64,000 nucleotides of DNA from Mucor racemosus (taxonomy: Eukaryota; Mucoromycota; Mucoromycetes; Mucorales; Mucoraceae): the NCBI GenBank assembly GCA_027405735.1, contig JAPEHQ010000001.1, forward strand, positions 5,394,001 to 5,458,000, given 5' to 3'. This document shows, in pieces, positions 46,431 to 58,608 of this stretch (position 1 is the first letter of the stretch; each line of letters starts with the position of its first letter). Made by a program: the position numbers and the translations under genes. The notes under the pieces were generated by a model that did not search any database, had not been told where the DNA came from, and saw only the letters and a program-made list of their open reading frames with translations.

Positions 46431-47873
46431 ATGAATGAGCACTATGATATGAGTACTTAAATTGCTATAGTTAATATACTGAATGCTTGAAAATATCAAA
46501 AAAGATGTAAAATATAAAAATTCTTAAATTTTCTGACGCTCAAATACAGTACAATCTCTCAAATATTTAATAGCTTGCGTTGTATCGTAAATAATTATCG
46601 TTTGTAGTACGATTTTACCTAATTTCTTTTGTTCCCAGCCCTCGTATTAATTCTTGATATCATAAAATGTGTATGATATCAAAAGAAAACTAAACATGTA
46701 TATTATATTTATTCACATATGCTCCATGTTTTAATATGAAACTACGCGCAGATTTATAAAAGTTCAGTCTGTAAAATTGAAAGAATGCGCGCTCTTATAT
46801 CAAGACTTGATTGAGTTTTTATATATATTATGCGATGATCATTATCATGAAACATGGCGTCGACATAGTGCGATTTCCAAATTGATTGAGTTATAAAAAT
46901 CTAAAACACATTTGTCATTGCTTATTGATATGATCCTTATTATAATATCAGCAATTATGTTGATTATTATGAATAAATTGAATGAGTCATCGTTCTTCCG
47001 ACATTACATATATATACTAATTGGTATACAATTATAATATCTATTCGCAACAATCCAAATGACATAATTTTGATGTGCCTGAAACCTTCCCATCGCATTG
47101 CCTTCCCAATTCGCAAGATTTCTAGAAACAAGTTTTACTAAATCAATCTAGCTAAACAGCAGTTTTAGTCGCATTTATCAGCATTTCAAAGTTTCTCGGC
47201 CTATGACAATGTAACATAATGTTTAATCAAAGTGAATATGCTTTTACTATCAATGTGGACAGTGTTGGGATTGTATCATTTTAAATAAGAACCAATACAA
47301 CCATAAATAAGGCGAAAATATTCTGTTTTACCTCCTTCATAAAATGGCTTGGTTTACTGAAACTAATACATTCAACTGAAGAAAGGAATAACATAGCAGT
47401 AAACTTGACATGTTCAAGAGTATTTTACAGATATTTAATGGCAAATAAATAGCTAAATGACAATCCAAAAAATCCTTTGAAAAATGGTCTATTATTTTTT
47501 TGCAGCTCCAAAATTATGTCGACCTGTCAATTAAGAATTTCCTAAATGAAAAATAGACATAACTACAAATGGGCTTGTGCATTTTTAGCGCATATCCATC
47601 TTTTTATTATTTATATGAGTATGATGTTTATAGAACTACTATATGTCACTCTCTATATATTTTATCCTTTCTTCGGAAAAAAGTTGGCACGTACAGGCGT
47701 AAATTATGCCTTCATTGCTATACTGCACTAGCATTTTTTTCTTTGTGGGGTTTCAAAACACTACGTCGTCAAGGTATTTATCCAATTAAGTATTTATATC
47801 ACGGAATTTGCTTAAATATCAAGAAAAAATTCCTTTTTACTTTTGCTTTTCCTTTTGATAATTTTATAGAAAA

Positions 47874-49108
47874 ATGGGATTACCGCCACAAAAGACTGAG
47901 AAAGAAAAACAACTGCTTGAAGAGCTTAGAGATTCACTCAGTGAATCAATCGATAAAGAATTTCCAGAAGCTGTAAAAAGATATAAAAGGATAAAATAAA
48001 ATATGTGATTTGCTAAATTCATGTAACCATAGCAACTAATTCAATTTTTGGAAGCAAATGTTTGGGTAGTCGTGAGTATATCATCTAGGTTTGTTTGGAG
48101 TATTATTAACCTGTTTCCAGAGTGATGCAAAACAGCAATTAATGGACACTGTCAATTGGCGTAAAAAAATGGACACAGATCATTTGCCAGTAGCTACGAA
48201 ATACAACAAATTGCCAATTTTGGTTGCTTGTAGAGGTTACAAATATATTGATGATGCCAATTTTAGTGTTCAACCCGAATTATCAGAAAGTGTGATTCGT
48301 ATTGCTAATTGCGTTGGTGGAGATTGTTTTCACAAATTTGATAAAGAAGGACATCCTGTATTGATTGATCGTACTGGCTATCATAACACCAAAGAGATGG
48401 GAAATAATGTCACTGCAGCTGAAATTACCAACTTTCAGATATCAGCAAACGAATTTTTAAACCGTGTAATAATGCCAGAAGGTTGTGAGCGTGCAGGAAA
48501 ACAAATTCATAGTGAAACTGTTATATTTGATTGTACAAATATGAGTTTATGGCGTAAGTTTTCTCTCCCTATTTTTCTAGTTTGCCTCCTAATCCACTCT
48601 TGTTATTTACAGAATTTCACATGAGTGCCATGTACCACTTGAAAGCAATTGCAGAAATTGTTCAACATTATTACCCAGAAACCTTACATCGTTTATTTAT
48701 TGTAAATGCTCCTTCAGCATTTGTTGTCATGTTTAAAGTGATTAAACCATGGCTAAACCCAAGAGTTAGTACTTTTGAAATACCATTGAAATATTTTGAT
48801 ACTAATCTTTAACGTAGACACTAGACAAAATACACGTTCTTGGAAGTAATTTCCAATCAGTTTTATTAGACTATATAGAAGCCGAAGATTTACCTGATTT
48901 CTTGGGTGGTAATTGTAAATGTAAGCATATGCCCGGCGGCTGTGTTCCTACCATTGCTCAGAAATCAAAAGACAAATTTGTGGCAACCGACAAGAATGAA
49001 AAAGTATCAACTGTATATAATTCACAAATTATGAAAGCAGCGACCATTGACGATCAATTACACTGTTTAGTTCCCAAATCCACAACATCTTCTATTTATT
49101 ACGGTTAG
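47874..49108 (+). CDS. Sec14-like (CRAL-TRIO) lipid transfer protein
   Basis: Five exons, 47874-47972, 48033-48071, 48121-48553, 48613-48764 and 48818-49108, about 337 residues. The N-terminal helix region (MGLPPQKTEKEKQLLEEL...ESIDKEFPEA) joins to QLIQFLEANVWVV and AKQQLMDTVNWRKKM, the CRAL-TRIO-N pattern. The lipid-binding CRAL-TRIO domain follows: DKEGHPVLIDRTG, VIFDCTNMSLWQFHMSAMYHL, HYYPETLHRLFIVNAPSAF, VIKPWLNPRTLDKIHVLG and DLPDFLGGNC. Exon 1 is spliced at GCT|GTAAAA, because reading on gives a stop in the first intron. The short Cys-rich GGNCKCKHMPGGCVP tail is typical of fungal Sec14 relatives. A weak GT-AG pair near the end could add a few residues, but a 33-nt intron is improbable. 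Confidence 0.87.
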
Positions 49109-49293
49109 TTCATTTTACTATTTTCATTTATTGCAGCCTATAATGCAAAATAAAAATATGTAATTCATTTTGTCAAATGTTCCACATGGGATGGCTTGGA
49201 TTCAAAAAATGAGTGTTTGATTTAGATTTTCTATTTTTGTTTGAGTCGACTGTGTTTTCTTTACTTTCTCTTGTTTCTCTTTTGACTATTATT

Positions 49294-50781
49294 ATGATTG
49301 CAAAATTGAATATATCAAAGAGGACAATTACAACACTAACAGCGTTTTCAATCATGTTGACATTGCTATGTCTATTCTACGTGACGGATAAAAGCAACAA
49401 GCTACAATCCTCCGCTGCCAACAATAATGCAATAATGGAACAAGAAGAAAAAGTCAAGACAAATTCAACATTACAGCAACAGAAGCCAATGCCTATCAAA
49501 TGCATTAAAAACACAGCCACCAAAGACCAAATTAAAGTAACAAAGGAATCATGGAATCAATGTCTTGATGCAGGAGTAACTCCTGAATATTATCTTTCCA
49601 TTGTTATTGTTACTCGTATGGATGACTATGCTGGGTATAAATATTTCTAAGGCAATTACAGTGTGTGTTCCCATCAACTGACGTAATTATATTATAGAAA
49701 CCAACATCATAGATTTCAGAATTTCATAGACAGTGCATATTTGTTAGCAGAGAATTCTGAGCAAAAGGTTGAATTGTTGATTATAGAATGGAATCCTCCT
49801 GTAAACAAGAGAAGAATTTTAGACGCATTTGTACGTAGGCGCTATTCAACTTTCAATTCAGTGTAACCATTGCTAATCCAGCCCCACGCTATTATTAGAG
49901 ATTCCGTAGATCCGGGTATTTGAACTATCGCATCATTACTGTATCTAGTAAAATACACAATATATTGCCGAACAAAGGAAATGCACCATTGCACGAATTT
50001 GAGGGTAAAAATGTAGGTATCCGTTTTGCTCGTGGTGAATATGTCCTATGTACAAATCAAGGTATTTAGATACGAATTCATCTGGCAAATCAGTTGTTAA
50101 ACTCTAATAGATGATATTTGGTCTCATAACTTTATCAATGCCGTCAAAACTCGTGTGTTTGAAAAAGATACTATTTATGTACAATATCAAAGTGCTCACA
50201 ATATGTAAGTTTCATATAAAAATTGCACAGATTTTAGCGCAACTAATGCCAATTTCTACAGTCATGAAAACTTGCCTCCAAGTATTGTTAATTTGGATCC
50301 GTTCCCTGATGATAAAACACTGTACGAAGCATGTCGTTTAGCCGATCAAGATTGGGGACATTATAGGTTACCCGCTCCTGTTCCAGTCTCTAACATTAAT
50401 GCCGACAATTATTGGTATTACGGTGATCAATCTGGCGACTTCACAATGGCTCACAGAGATACATGGAAAGATTGTAAAGGATATAGAGAAACAGGGGGAG
50501 TTGCATGGCTTGATATGGAGTTTATATTGACAGCAGTGGGGACGTTTGATAAAAAGCTTGTGTATAGTGGAGAGTCGTTTGCTTGCCATCAGGAGCATCC
50601 TAACGAATGGGAAAAGACCCCAGAGAGGCACACAGAGGCTTTAAATGGGACATTGATTGAAGAAATATTGCACAAAAATGCTTCATTCTATAACAAAGAT
50701 GGAGAATGGGGTCTGCAACATGTTGATATTTGGAAACAAGGCTTGGAGTGCTTCGATTTTAATGGTGGGCTTTGTTGGTAA
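49294..50781 (+). CDS. Type II membrane glycosyltransferase-like protein
   Basis: Five exons, 49294-49634, 49698-49830, 49899-50061, 50111-50204 and 50262-50781, about 416 residues from Met 49294; an upstream in-frame Met at 49213 is also possible. A short basic N-terminus and one membrane segment (LTAFSIMLTLLCLFYV) are followed by a Ser/Asn/Gln stem, as in Golgi type II enzymes. The lumenal part starts LSIVIVTRMDDYAGNQHHRF, then VELLIIEWNPP and FARGEYVLCTNQDDIWS. This pattern is like the GT-A nucleotide-sugar fold with an acidic metal-binding pair near residues 213-214. A Trp/His-rich C-terminal domain includes YYGDQSGDFTMAHRDTW, GVAWLDMEFI and GESFACHQEHP. I know similar uncharacterised fungal and algal proteins but not their substrate. 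It follows the Sec14-like gene head to tail, 185 bp apart. Confidence 0.72.
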
Positions 50782-51239
50782 TCTTCAAAAAAAAAGTGTA
50801 TAATAATAAAAGAAGAAAACATTTTCATAAATCATTTAATAATGATCCATAGTAAAATATATTTTCAGCTTAGACTATTGTAATATAAAGCAAAATATGC
50901 TTTTATATTTCATTTTAGTCATCTTTATTTGAATAGTATCTAATCGAGCGAGCAAGATTTGCGCTTTGGTTTGCTTGAATATTAAAATAAGCGCATTTTT
51001 ACCCATTGTATAAAAAATGCATGATTTAACTTTTGAATATATTGCTGTCATTGTGTGGTATTCGAAAAATAAGTTTGATACATTTACCTTTACATCTAGT
51101 TTGACAAAGTTACATTCTATAATTAACAAACACTATTAACAATGATACACCCTGAGAATCCTACACTCCATACGTTAAAATTGATTTTGGTATTTTTCTG
51201 TAAGGTCATACTGGAAATTTTAAAAAATTAAATTTTCAA
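50782..51239. other. Intergenic, no gene recognised
   Basis: 3' side of the glycosyltransferase-like gene up to repeat family B. AT-rich, nothing recognised. Confidence 0.4.
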
Positions 51240-53264
51240 TGTTTTCATCAATCTTCAAAATCGGAATATGATGCCTTCTTTCTATAATTAACCTCATAAT
51301 AGACATCTTTAGAATATACTTTAGACACTAATAAACAGACATGAATTGGTCGCATTATGCTACCTATTCCTAAATTTATTTTATATCTCACGAAAGACTC
51401 AAAAACGCGTAAAATGCGCTGCTTTTTCCTTGAAAACTGGGTCTCATTTTCATCCTTGCTGTACTTTTTTTTTTCACTAAATAAGACCAAGAAAAAATTA
51501 TATGCCAATGTACCTGAGATGTTCAGCTTTAATCCAAAAATAAGTATCCGAAAATATCCTATTTTTTGCAGTTGGTATTAATTTTTCAGTGCTAAGGTTT
51601 CAGATTTTTTACGCGTATTTTACTGCTAATGGATTGAAAACTTTGAGGCTTCATATCTCCAGAAAAAATTAAGTCATATTAACACTTTTTAATAATGAAA
51701 TTTACTTGTTTTGAAGTGCTCTATAACATATTTTAATATAAAAAAATTCTGAGCACTTTTATTTTTTTTTCATTTTTTTGGGCATTTCTATAGTAGGTTT
51801 CAAAATATTGGCTAAATTGAGCAACATTTTTTTTGCATTCATGTCATTACGCTCAATAAGCTCTATCGAACCCAATTTAAAGTTCTTCAAAATATTGATT
51901 TTTCATGGAGATATCTTCAAAAATGTGTACAAAAAGGTACCTCCATTTCTGGCGTCCATTTTCCCCTTGTATACCCTCATCCCAAATTCTGAAACAGAAA
52001 AAAATTTGGACAAAAATGTTGTTTTCTCTACGAAAACTGCAGCTAAAAGATTGTACAATAGCTCAATCGATAGATAATATTTTTGCGCATTATATCAATT
52101 AGTTATATTTTAAATATGCTTATAAAAAGTGATGTGTATCTTCAAAAAACCTCCAAAATTTCAATTGCATTTTACACAAAATTTAATGTGAAATGTTTGT
52201 CTGAATTTTATTTAGATGGATGCAGAATTCAAAACTGTACAAGAATTATTTAGTATACTAGGTCGACTTACTTTGCAGTTCAGGAGCAATTAAACGATTT
52301 GGTTTTTTTCATCATTTTTCATCCATTTTTTAAAATAAATTTTGGAACCCAGTTATCATAAGCTGTAAGCTGTGATATTGACTATTATTTTGATTATCTC
52401 GATGAAAAATCAACATTTTTGGCTGAAACAAAAAATACAGAGTAGCAGTCAATTAGATCTATCTAGTGAATACAGAAATTAAGCCCTACATAATGAGTTT
52501 TAAGTTTTACAAAATAATAAACTAATATTTATAACTGCAGAAACAAAGAAAAAAATCCCCATCTTTGTGAATATTGATCCAATTAATCTCCAATTATACA
52601 TGATGGTAGATTTAAATATATCCTGCATAAAAATTTATATTTCTACTCTCACAGATCACTGTGAATTGAGGAAACCATCCGCAAAACATGATATTTCTGT
52701 CCAATAAACCACCTGTTGTGTCGTATATTTTCATGTTTGATAAATAATACTTAAAAAAGAATATAATTAAAAGAGAATGAGCAATGAATTATTTCTTCAA
52801 CTTTATAATAAAAACAAGATGTCGTTTATTTAGATATAAAAGTATGGCCTTTTATATTGATTTAACTGAGATCATGAGATGTAATTTAATGAGGCACTAT
52901 TGAACCATTATTAGATCTTTTTGATAGTAATCTATGGATGGAAATGGATCAATCATAATTTAACCGTGCTTGCAGAGCTTATGAGTTGCCTTGTTTCAAT
53001 GTTGCGCTAAATATGCTTGGATATTGATTTGATAGCTACTTGATTGGTTAACGGCTGGGATAAAATAATATGGTGTCATAATTGAAGTCCAAACGTTCTT
53101 GTTAATTTCTGCTGGATAAACGTCGTACGCTAGAAGTTTCTTACTTATAGTATCATCCGATATCAAGACTTTGCACCTCAATACATGTCTTAGTCAATAG
53201 ATTGTAAGATGTATTGATACTGTAGAAGGTGATAAATTATGATACTTGGTGGCATACAACAACA
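51240..53264 (+). repeat. Repeat family B, longest copy
   Basis: About 2.0 kb. The segment 51680-53264 recurs almost identically at 62240-63826. Its first 1.2 kb recur inverted and more diverged at 29640-30890. It ends with TGATACTTGGTGGCATACAA at 53243-53262. No terminal inverted repeats, poly-A tail or transposition protein are evident. Near its right end the minus strand has a coding-like stretch, listed separately. Confidence 0.85.
52996..53240 (-). pseudogene. Coding-like remnant inside repeat family B
   Basis: The minus strand reads CIEVQSLDI, then after a break NVWTSIMTPYYFIPAVNQSS followed by SYQINIQAYLAQH, with stops and frame changes between the pieces. The same frame in the copy at 63545-63770 gives NAWTSIMTPFYFIPAVNQSS and SYQINIQAHLAQHLNKTTH. 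Differences between the two copies include several third-position changes. I do not recognise the protein. Confidence 0.35.
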
Positions 53265-55283
53265 TGTTTAAACCATTTTGTATAAATTGTTTCACATATT
53301 CTTTGGAAATTTTATAAAATCAAATAATTGTTTGAAATTGAATTTTGAAGTTGCACTTAATGTACAGTATATGTACGAAGGATATATCTTGATCTTATTA
53401 ACTAACAGCTGTTTTTGAACAATCTTTGAACACGTTTTTTAAAAAAAAAGTTTTTCATCTGCTTGAAGGGAATTTAGTAATTAGAAAAATGCTTGAAATC
53501 AAGGAATATTGATCCAAATAGGTTGATAATTTCAAAATATATACTACAGCTGTGACAGTATCTAATGCTATAATGTTCGTATCCCATTAATTTGCTGGTT
53601 AAATCGTAGGAATCAAGCGCCCACTTTTTTCAAGTAGGTTGTGCGGTTCAGCAGACCATTTTAAAATTTAAAATAGCCAAATTCAGCATATATGGCGATT
53701 TCGACCACCGAAATTGATTGTAATGATCTGTGATCTTGGATAAATATTATGGTCAAAATGATATGTTAATGATATGATTTTTAATATTAGAGATCGGTGG
53801 ACATTGGTTGAAGGAAGGTTGATGTTCTTATTTGTAAATTAGATATTTATTAAGGAAAATAAATAAGGATGTAAAAAGGAAGAAAGATAGATAATTCTAC
53901 AAGGAATTATAGAATGATTTCCTTGTAGTATTTATAGGAACATTTGAGATTAGCATTACTGCTGTGAATTATTATAGTGATAATTTGATTGATTAAATTG
54001 ATAAGTAAACGTCCTCTTTATGTATAATCAGAGTTGTAATACAATGTGTTTTACATCTATTTATTTAATGGTAACATCAATTTTTTAAATCATATTATGT
54101 GGAAACTGCAGTTCCAAATTTCAATTTTGAATAATACCAGAATGATTTTTAAAGAGACATCAACATCTCTTGACTATGAAGTTGTATATGAAGTATGATA
54201 CTTCGTGAAATTGAAAACAAGAAAATATAAAAAATTGAGGAAGTTCATCAACTTTTCGACTACTATATATAAGAGAAGATAAACAGTGGTTCTACGATCA
54301 TCATAACCATCTCCAGCATTGCTACCAAACATGAATAAAAACTACGTATATATTATTCGACTTTTTGGCTGTAATTCACACCTATACTACACAGCTTTCA
54401 GGATATACTTTCAACACTGAAAAACGTATATGAATTGATTATATTATGCTAACTATTCTTGTAAATAATCTCTAACCCATAGAAAAGTCAAAATATATGA
54501 CATATAGCTATTAGAAATTTCTTCTTCAAAGTATGGCAATTGGGCATTCAAAGCTTTAAAATAATAATATATACGCAACTTTCAAGGCAATATCCAACGC
54601 CAAAGCAGGAATAACTTTCATTTAAAGCAATAATAAATATAAGTGAAATACAGAAGTATTTTGCAAGGACATTTATACCATTTTCATCTATTCATCAATG
54701 GTCAAATGAGATAGCATTTTCAACGACACTTGGCGTAATTTTTATTAGTAGTGAAAGAAAAATGGAGCCTTATGAAGCTATTCGACGAAACTGTGATTAT
54801 TAATTTGGAAAAAGAAGACTTGGATCTCATCAAAAGGATTTCAAAGTGCATGGTCAAAATCAAACCCAACAGAGCATACAACAGTTGTCTAAAGCAAATA
54901 ATCAATAACTTGTGGCAGAGCCAAAATTTGCTGTTAATTTTCTTGTCAAGTAACTCTCTGATTCTCATAAGCTTTTTAGACATGCATCTCCTGTATAAAC
55001 TGATGAGTTACAGAGATCATTCGCTATCGCTACTACGCATCAAATCATGAATCAACAGTGCAATGAGATAACATTTGATTAATGTTAGTGAGAACAAACA
55101 ACCTAAAATTGATAAAAAGCATCGATCAGTGCTCAACTAAATGACAAAAGGCTACAAATAATTACAGTAAGGTACATACAAAATTTTCTAAAGAAGAAAA
55201 CGTTAGCTTGACCTTTAATATTAAATAAATTTATAAATCGAGGTGAGTCAGCTTAAACTTCCCAATAATTAACGAGCGATTTC

Positions 55284-55315
<32 letters not shown>

Positions 55316-57885
55316 TATGAGGTTGGTTTCGCTGTATTTTTTACGCAGGGTTCATCAATAAAAACTTGAGATAAATTTATATGATTTAATATCATATTAT
55401 ATATAGAAAAGAAAGGGAAAACTAACTTGAAAACTAAATATAATAAAAAGAAACTCTTGGTATTCTATGAATTGATTTATACAATTGATTCCGATAAATA
55501 AAATAGCAAATCAGGGTCAAAATCGAAAGCAGTAAACACTTAAAATTAGGCTTATTTGTAAAGATAATCTAGATTGGTACCTGATTTTCTCTGAATGATG
55601 TACCATTTAATGAAATGTTTACTTGATTTGTATTTTAATACCACCCCCAAATTTAATAAATGTATATTGTTTATTTGTAAAGAGTAATATTATTGGGAAT
55701 GCTCGTAGTTCATCCTATTCATCTTCGTAATACTAATGCTATCTACGATCAATCCCGTTTCTTTACGTTACATCAGGCAATGTCCGACCCATTGTCATGG
55801 CCTTAATAGAGGATCTGATTATATGCTGTCCAACATCAAGCGGAGGAAAAATAGCGATTCTAGTTAAAAATAATCAATTCAAGCGATTCAACAGGTTGAT
55901 CGTGAGGTCTAATGACAAGAGTTGTTGTGGCGATCAAAAACTGCAGCGTATCATTTTGCTTATGAAAAAGACTCGTAGCGGAGGTCATTTGGATGGAAAA
56001 ACGACGAGCCGTGCGTATTTATATAATTCATAGATCGAAAGGAAATATTCTTTATGAAAAGGAATTTTCCATATCGCCACATCTAGTGTTAGTCTGACCT
56101 GGAACAGCAAGCTGTTTTATGAATCTTTACGTAATTTCTCTATGGTTATAATATGGATGTAAATATAAATATCACTATAGACATACAAAGAAAAATCAAA
56201 GGCGATGAATAAGTGTAGAGAGAAAGGAATTACAACTTAGTCGCAAGTGTTTCGATATAATAATAGTGAGTAAAAAATCTTTAAGTGAACTAGACCCTGA
56301 AAGACTGGGAAAACAGGGTCCAAGAGCTCTTTTTCGAGTCGGATAAACGTTATGAATTGTATAATTCAGTGCAATCTTTCGAATGGAAATAATAATGTCG
56401 AGCATTATAATTCCTATTTGAGTTTATCTCCCTTGGATTTCCCAACCTTTTTATTTAATTGATTTTGAAATGTGAAATGAACTGACATATTTAACAGGGA
56501 AAATGTTTCTTAAATCAGCCAAGAAAGTTTGCCGAGGGATCATTACTTGAAATGAATAAAAAGGTTCAACTTTATCTTTGTAATACAGGGTTAAGAACTT
56601 TAAATGGAACCACAAATTGTTGAATAGAAAGAAAAAGGGTCTTGTGAAGTATTACATAAACAAGTTATAAGATGTTCTTTTATTTCTCTGTAAATATCAT
56701 CATTGCCTGATGTTTTACGGTTTTGGATGTAAGTTCGGCTGTTTCGTATGTAAAAAATGTCTTATTGGTTAACCCCAGTGGGGGGGGGGGATTACACATA
56801 GAAGGACATTGTAAAACTGGCTTTCAACGGCAATCCTATTGGATTTACATGAGTGGCAATGTCTATGTTCTATATATTTTAGAATATCACAGCTATACTC
56901 CAAAGACAATAAAACGTTAAAATAACCCAATTAATGTTTGACAAGCTTAAATTTACAATGATCAACATTATTCTTGTTTCCATACAAAGTAATCAATCCG
57001 AACCGATGTGGCATATCCATCTCTGTTCTCGATCCGAAACAAATGAGGCAATACTAATTTCTGGGATAAAACATATACGTTATAATTATTTTGAAAGATG
57101 AATTTGCTTTGGATATGCATTTTCACTTTTGGATATATCTTTTTCCCTGTGAGAATTTTATGACACTATTCAATTCCCACGTAATCTTCAATATCGAATA
57201 AATCTCCAGGGATTTAAATAATAGAACCTTGATTATTTTCTCTGCGGATGATTCATAAGGCCGGGAGCTGATCTAAATTAGGCAGGAGAACCGTGTAAAA
57301 CCTACAAAAAAAACTTTCTTGAATGATGAATGGACTCCGGTTTTAGCCAATCAGACCATATAAAAAAACGTTTTGTATATGAAAAAAAGCAATGAAAGGA
57401 TGTAGTAAATGCATACTAATGCGTTGAAAGTGCACAAAATATCCTGTAGAATGAGGGCAAGTATAAATTAACCAAATTTATATGTTTTAATAATGTTTGG
57501 TGTATGGGAAAAAAAAACAAATGTTTTTTCTAGTTTCTGCTTTATTTATGATCCTTTTAAAGAATTATTATATTCAAAGATGGCATACCATGGAATAGGA
57601 AAGTGTATATGTCGTCTTCAGACATACATACCGTTTATTATCATTACATGTTGTCTTTTTCAACAAAGTAAGAAAAAAAAGGTTACCCTAACTATAATAA
57701 GATAAACCAAACAGGCCTCCTTCCTTCCTTACCTCTCCCCCCATTTTTTGCGGGATTTCTATTAAATGAAGATGTTTGAAATATAAAAAAAAAAGCTATA
57801 TAAAGAGATGCTTCCTAAATTTTATAAGATTTTCGTCTTGTATTTCGATATATCTCTTTTTTTAATAAAAAAAAAAACTTATAAA
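53265..57885. other. 4.6-kb gene-poor region
   Basis: No gene I can support. Open frames at 54720-55050 overlap on both strands without family match. The 55797-56033 frame (78 codons, Cys/Ser/Lys-rich) is less AT-biased but unrecognised. There is an A tract near 55286-55312 and a run of eleven G at 56780-56790. A TATATAAG near 54264 has no gene behind it. Confidence 0.4.
57797..57805 (+). promoter_or_regulatory. TATA box of the acetate transporter gene
   Basis: TATATAAAG about 80 bp before the chosen start codon at 57886. The upstream in-frame Met at 57808 lies right behind this box and would leave almost no leader, which favours 57886 as the start. Confidence 0.55.
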
Positions 57886-58608
57886 ATGTCAACTGAAGCA
57901 GCAGCAGCAAACAGCAACAATATTAATAATAACAACATCCATCTTGATGACAGTAGAAGTGATTTAGAAGCAAAATTTAATAATGCTCCTCATTATCCAT
58001 CACAACCCATCCCTATTTATGCTGCCCCTACTATTGCTAATCCTGGTCCTTTGGGCTTAAGTTCATTTGCCTTGACTACTTTTGTATTGTCCCTCCATAA
58101 CGCTGGTGCTGGTGTGCCTGCTGATGGACCTAGCAATGTTGTAGTAGGTCTTGGTATCTTTTACGGTGGTCTTGTGCAATTGTTGGCTGGTATGTGGGAG
58201 TTCAGAACTGGTAACACCTTTGGTGCAACAGCTTTTAGTAGTTATGGTGGTTTCTGGTTGTCTTTTGCTGCTCTTTTCATCCCAGGATTTAATATTTTGG
58301 AATCTTATACTGATACTGCTGTATTGGAGAAATCATTAGGTATTTACCTTTTAGCTTGGGCCATTTTCACTGGTATTATGTTGATCGCATCTCATCGCTC
58401 AAGCGTTGGTCTTGTCAGCATGTTCTTCTGTCTCTTTATCACTTTTGTTTTATTAGCAGCTGCTAAATTCAATGATAGTCTTACCACTCAAGTTGCCGGC
58501 GGTGCATTTGGTGTTGTCACGGCTCTTATTGCATGGTACAATGCTCTTTCAGGTCTTTTGACCAAGGATTCATCCTTCTTCCTTTTACCTACTGGTCGCC
58601 TTAATTAA
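57886..58608 (+). CDS. GPR1/FUN34/YaaH-family acetate (carboxylate) transporter
   Basis: Plasma-membrane transporter of the Ato family, which moves acetate (succinate or ammonium in some members). Single exon, 240 residues. The cytosolic N-terminus is Ala/Asn-rich (MSTEAAAANSNNINNNN). It is followed by the family signature NPGPLGLSSFALTTFVLSL at the first membrane helix, the pore-lining block GLGIFYGGLVQLLAGMWEFR, then GNTFGATAFSSYGGFWLSFA, and in total six hydrophobic segments. The polar C-terminus is very short. The start at 57886 is preferred over 57808 because the intervening 26 residues are unlike the family and begin at the TATA box. Confidence 0.93.
   Translation: MSTEAAAANSNNINNNNIHLDDSRSDLEAKFNNAPHYPSQPIPIYAAPTIANPGPLGLSSFALTTFVLSLHNAGAGVPADGPSNVVVGLGIFYGGLVQLLAGMWEFRTGNTFGATAFSSYGGFWLSFAALFIPGFNILESYTDTAVLEKSLGIYLLAWAIFTGIMLIASHRSSVGLVSMFFCLFITFVLLAAAKFNDSLTTQVAGGAFGVVTALIAWYNALSGLLTKDSSFFLLPTGRLN

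Larger units (their letters stand above)
42773..47873. other. 5.1-kb gene-poor region
   Basis: Begins with the A-rich upstream region of the zinc-finger gene (A tract at about 42954-42978). It includes a GC-rich islet at 43430-43460 and a possible small gene at 43214-43477. A degenerate family B-like stretch is at 46200-46430. The rest is AT-rich with no recognisable coding sequence. Confidence 0.4.

Noticed and set aside
49104..49153. Extra terminal exon of the Sec14-like gene (GTTAG...TTGCAG)
   Set aside because: It would need a 33-nt intron, shorter than any other in the window; a normal stop at 49106-49108 is simpler.
51778..52077. Open frame shared by all three family B copies (also 62276-62641 and 30120-30350 minus) as a conserved protein
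   Set aside because: Between the inverted copy and the plus copies most differences change the amino acid and only a few are silent, so there is no sign of selection on the protein. The shared frame follows from the overall similarity of the repeat.
55797..56033. Small gene of 78 codons
   Set aside because: Slightly less AT-biased than its surroundings, but no family, no visible promoter and no neighbouring exon; kept only as a note in the gene-poor region.
56780..56790. G-quadruplex at the run of eleven G
   Set aside because: A single uninterrupted run without three further G tracts nearby is weak evidence for an intramolecular quadruplex.
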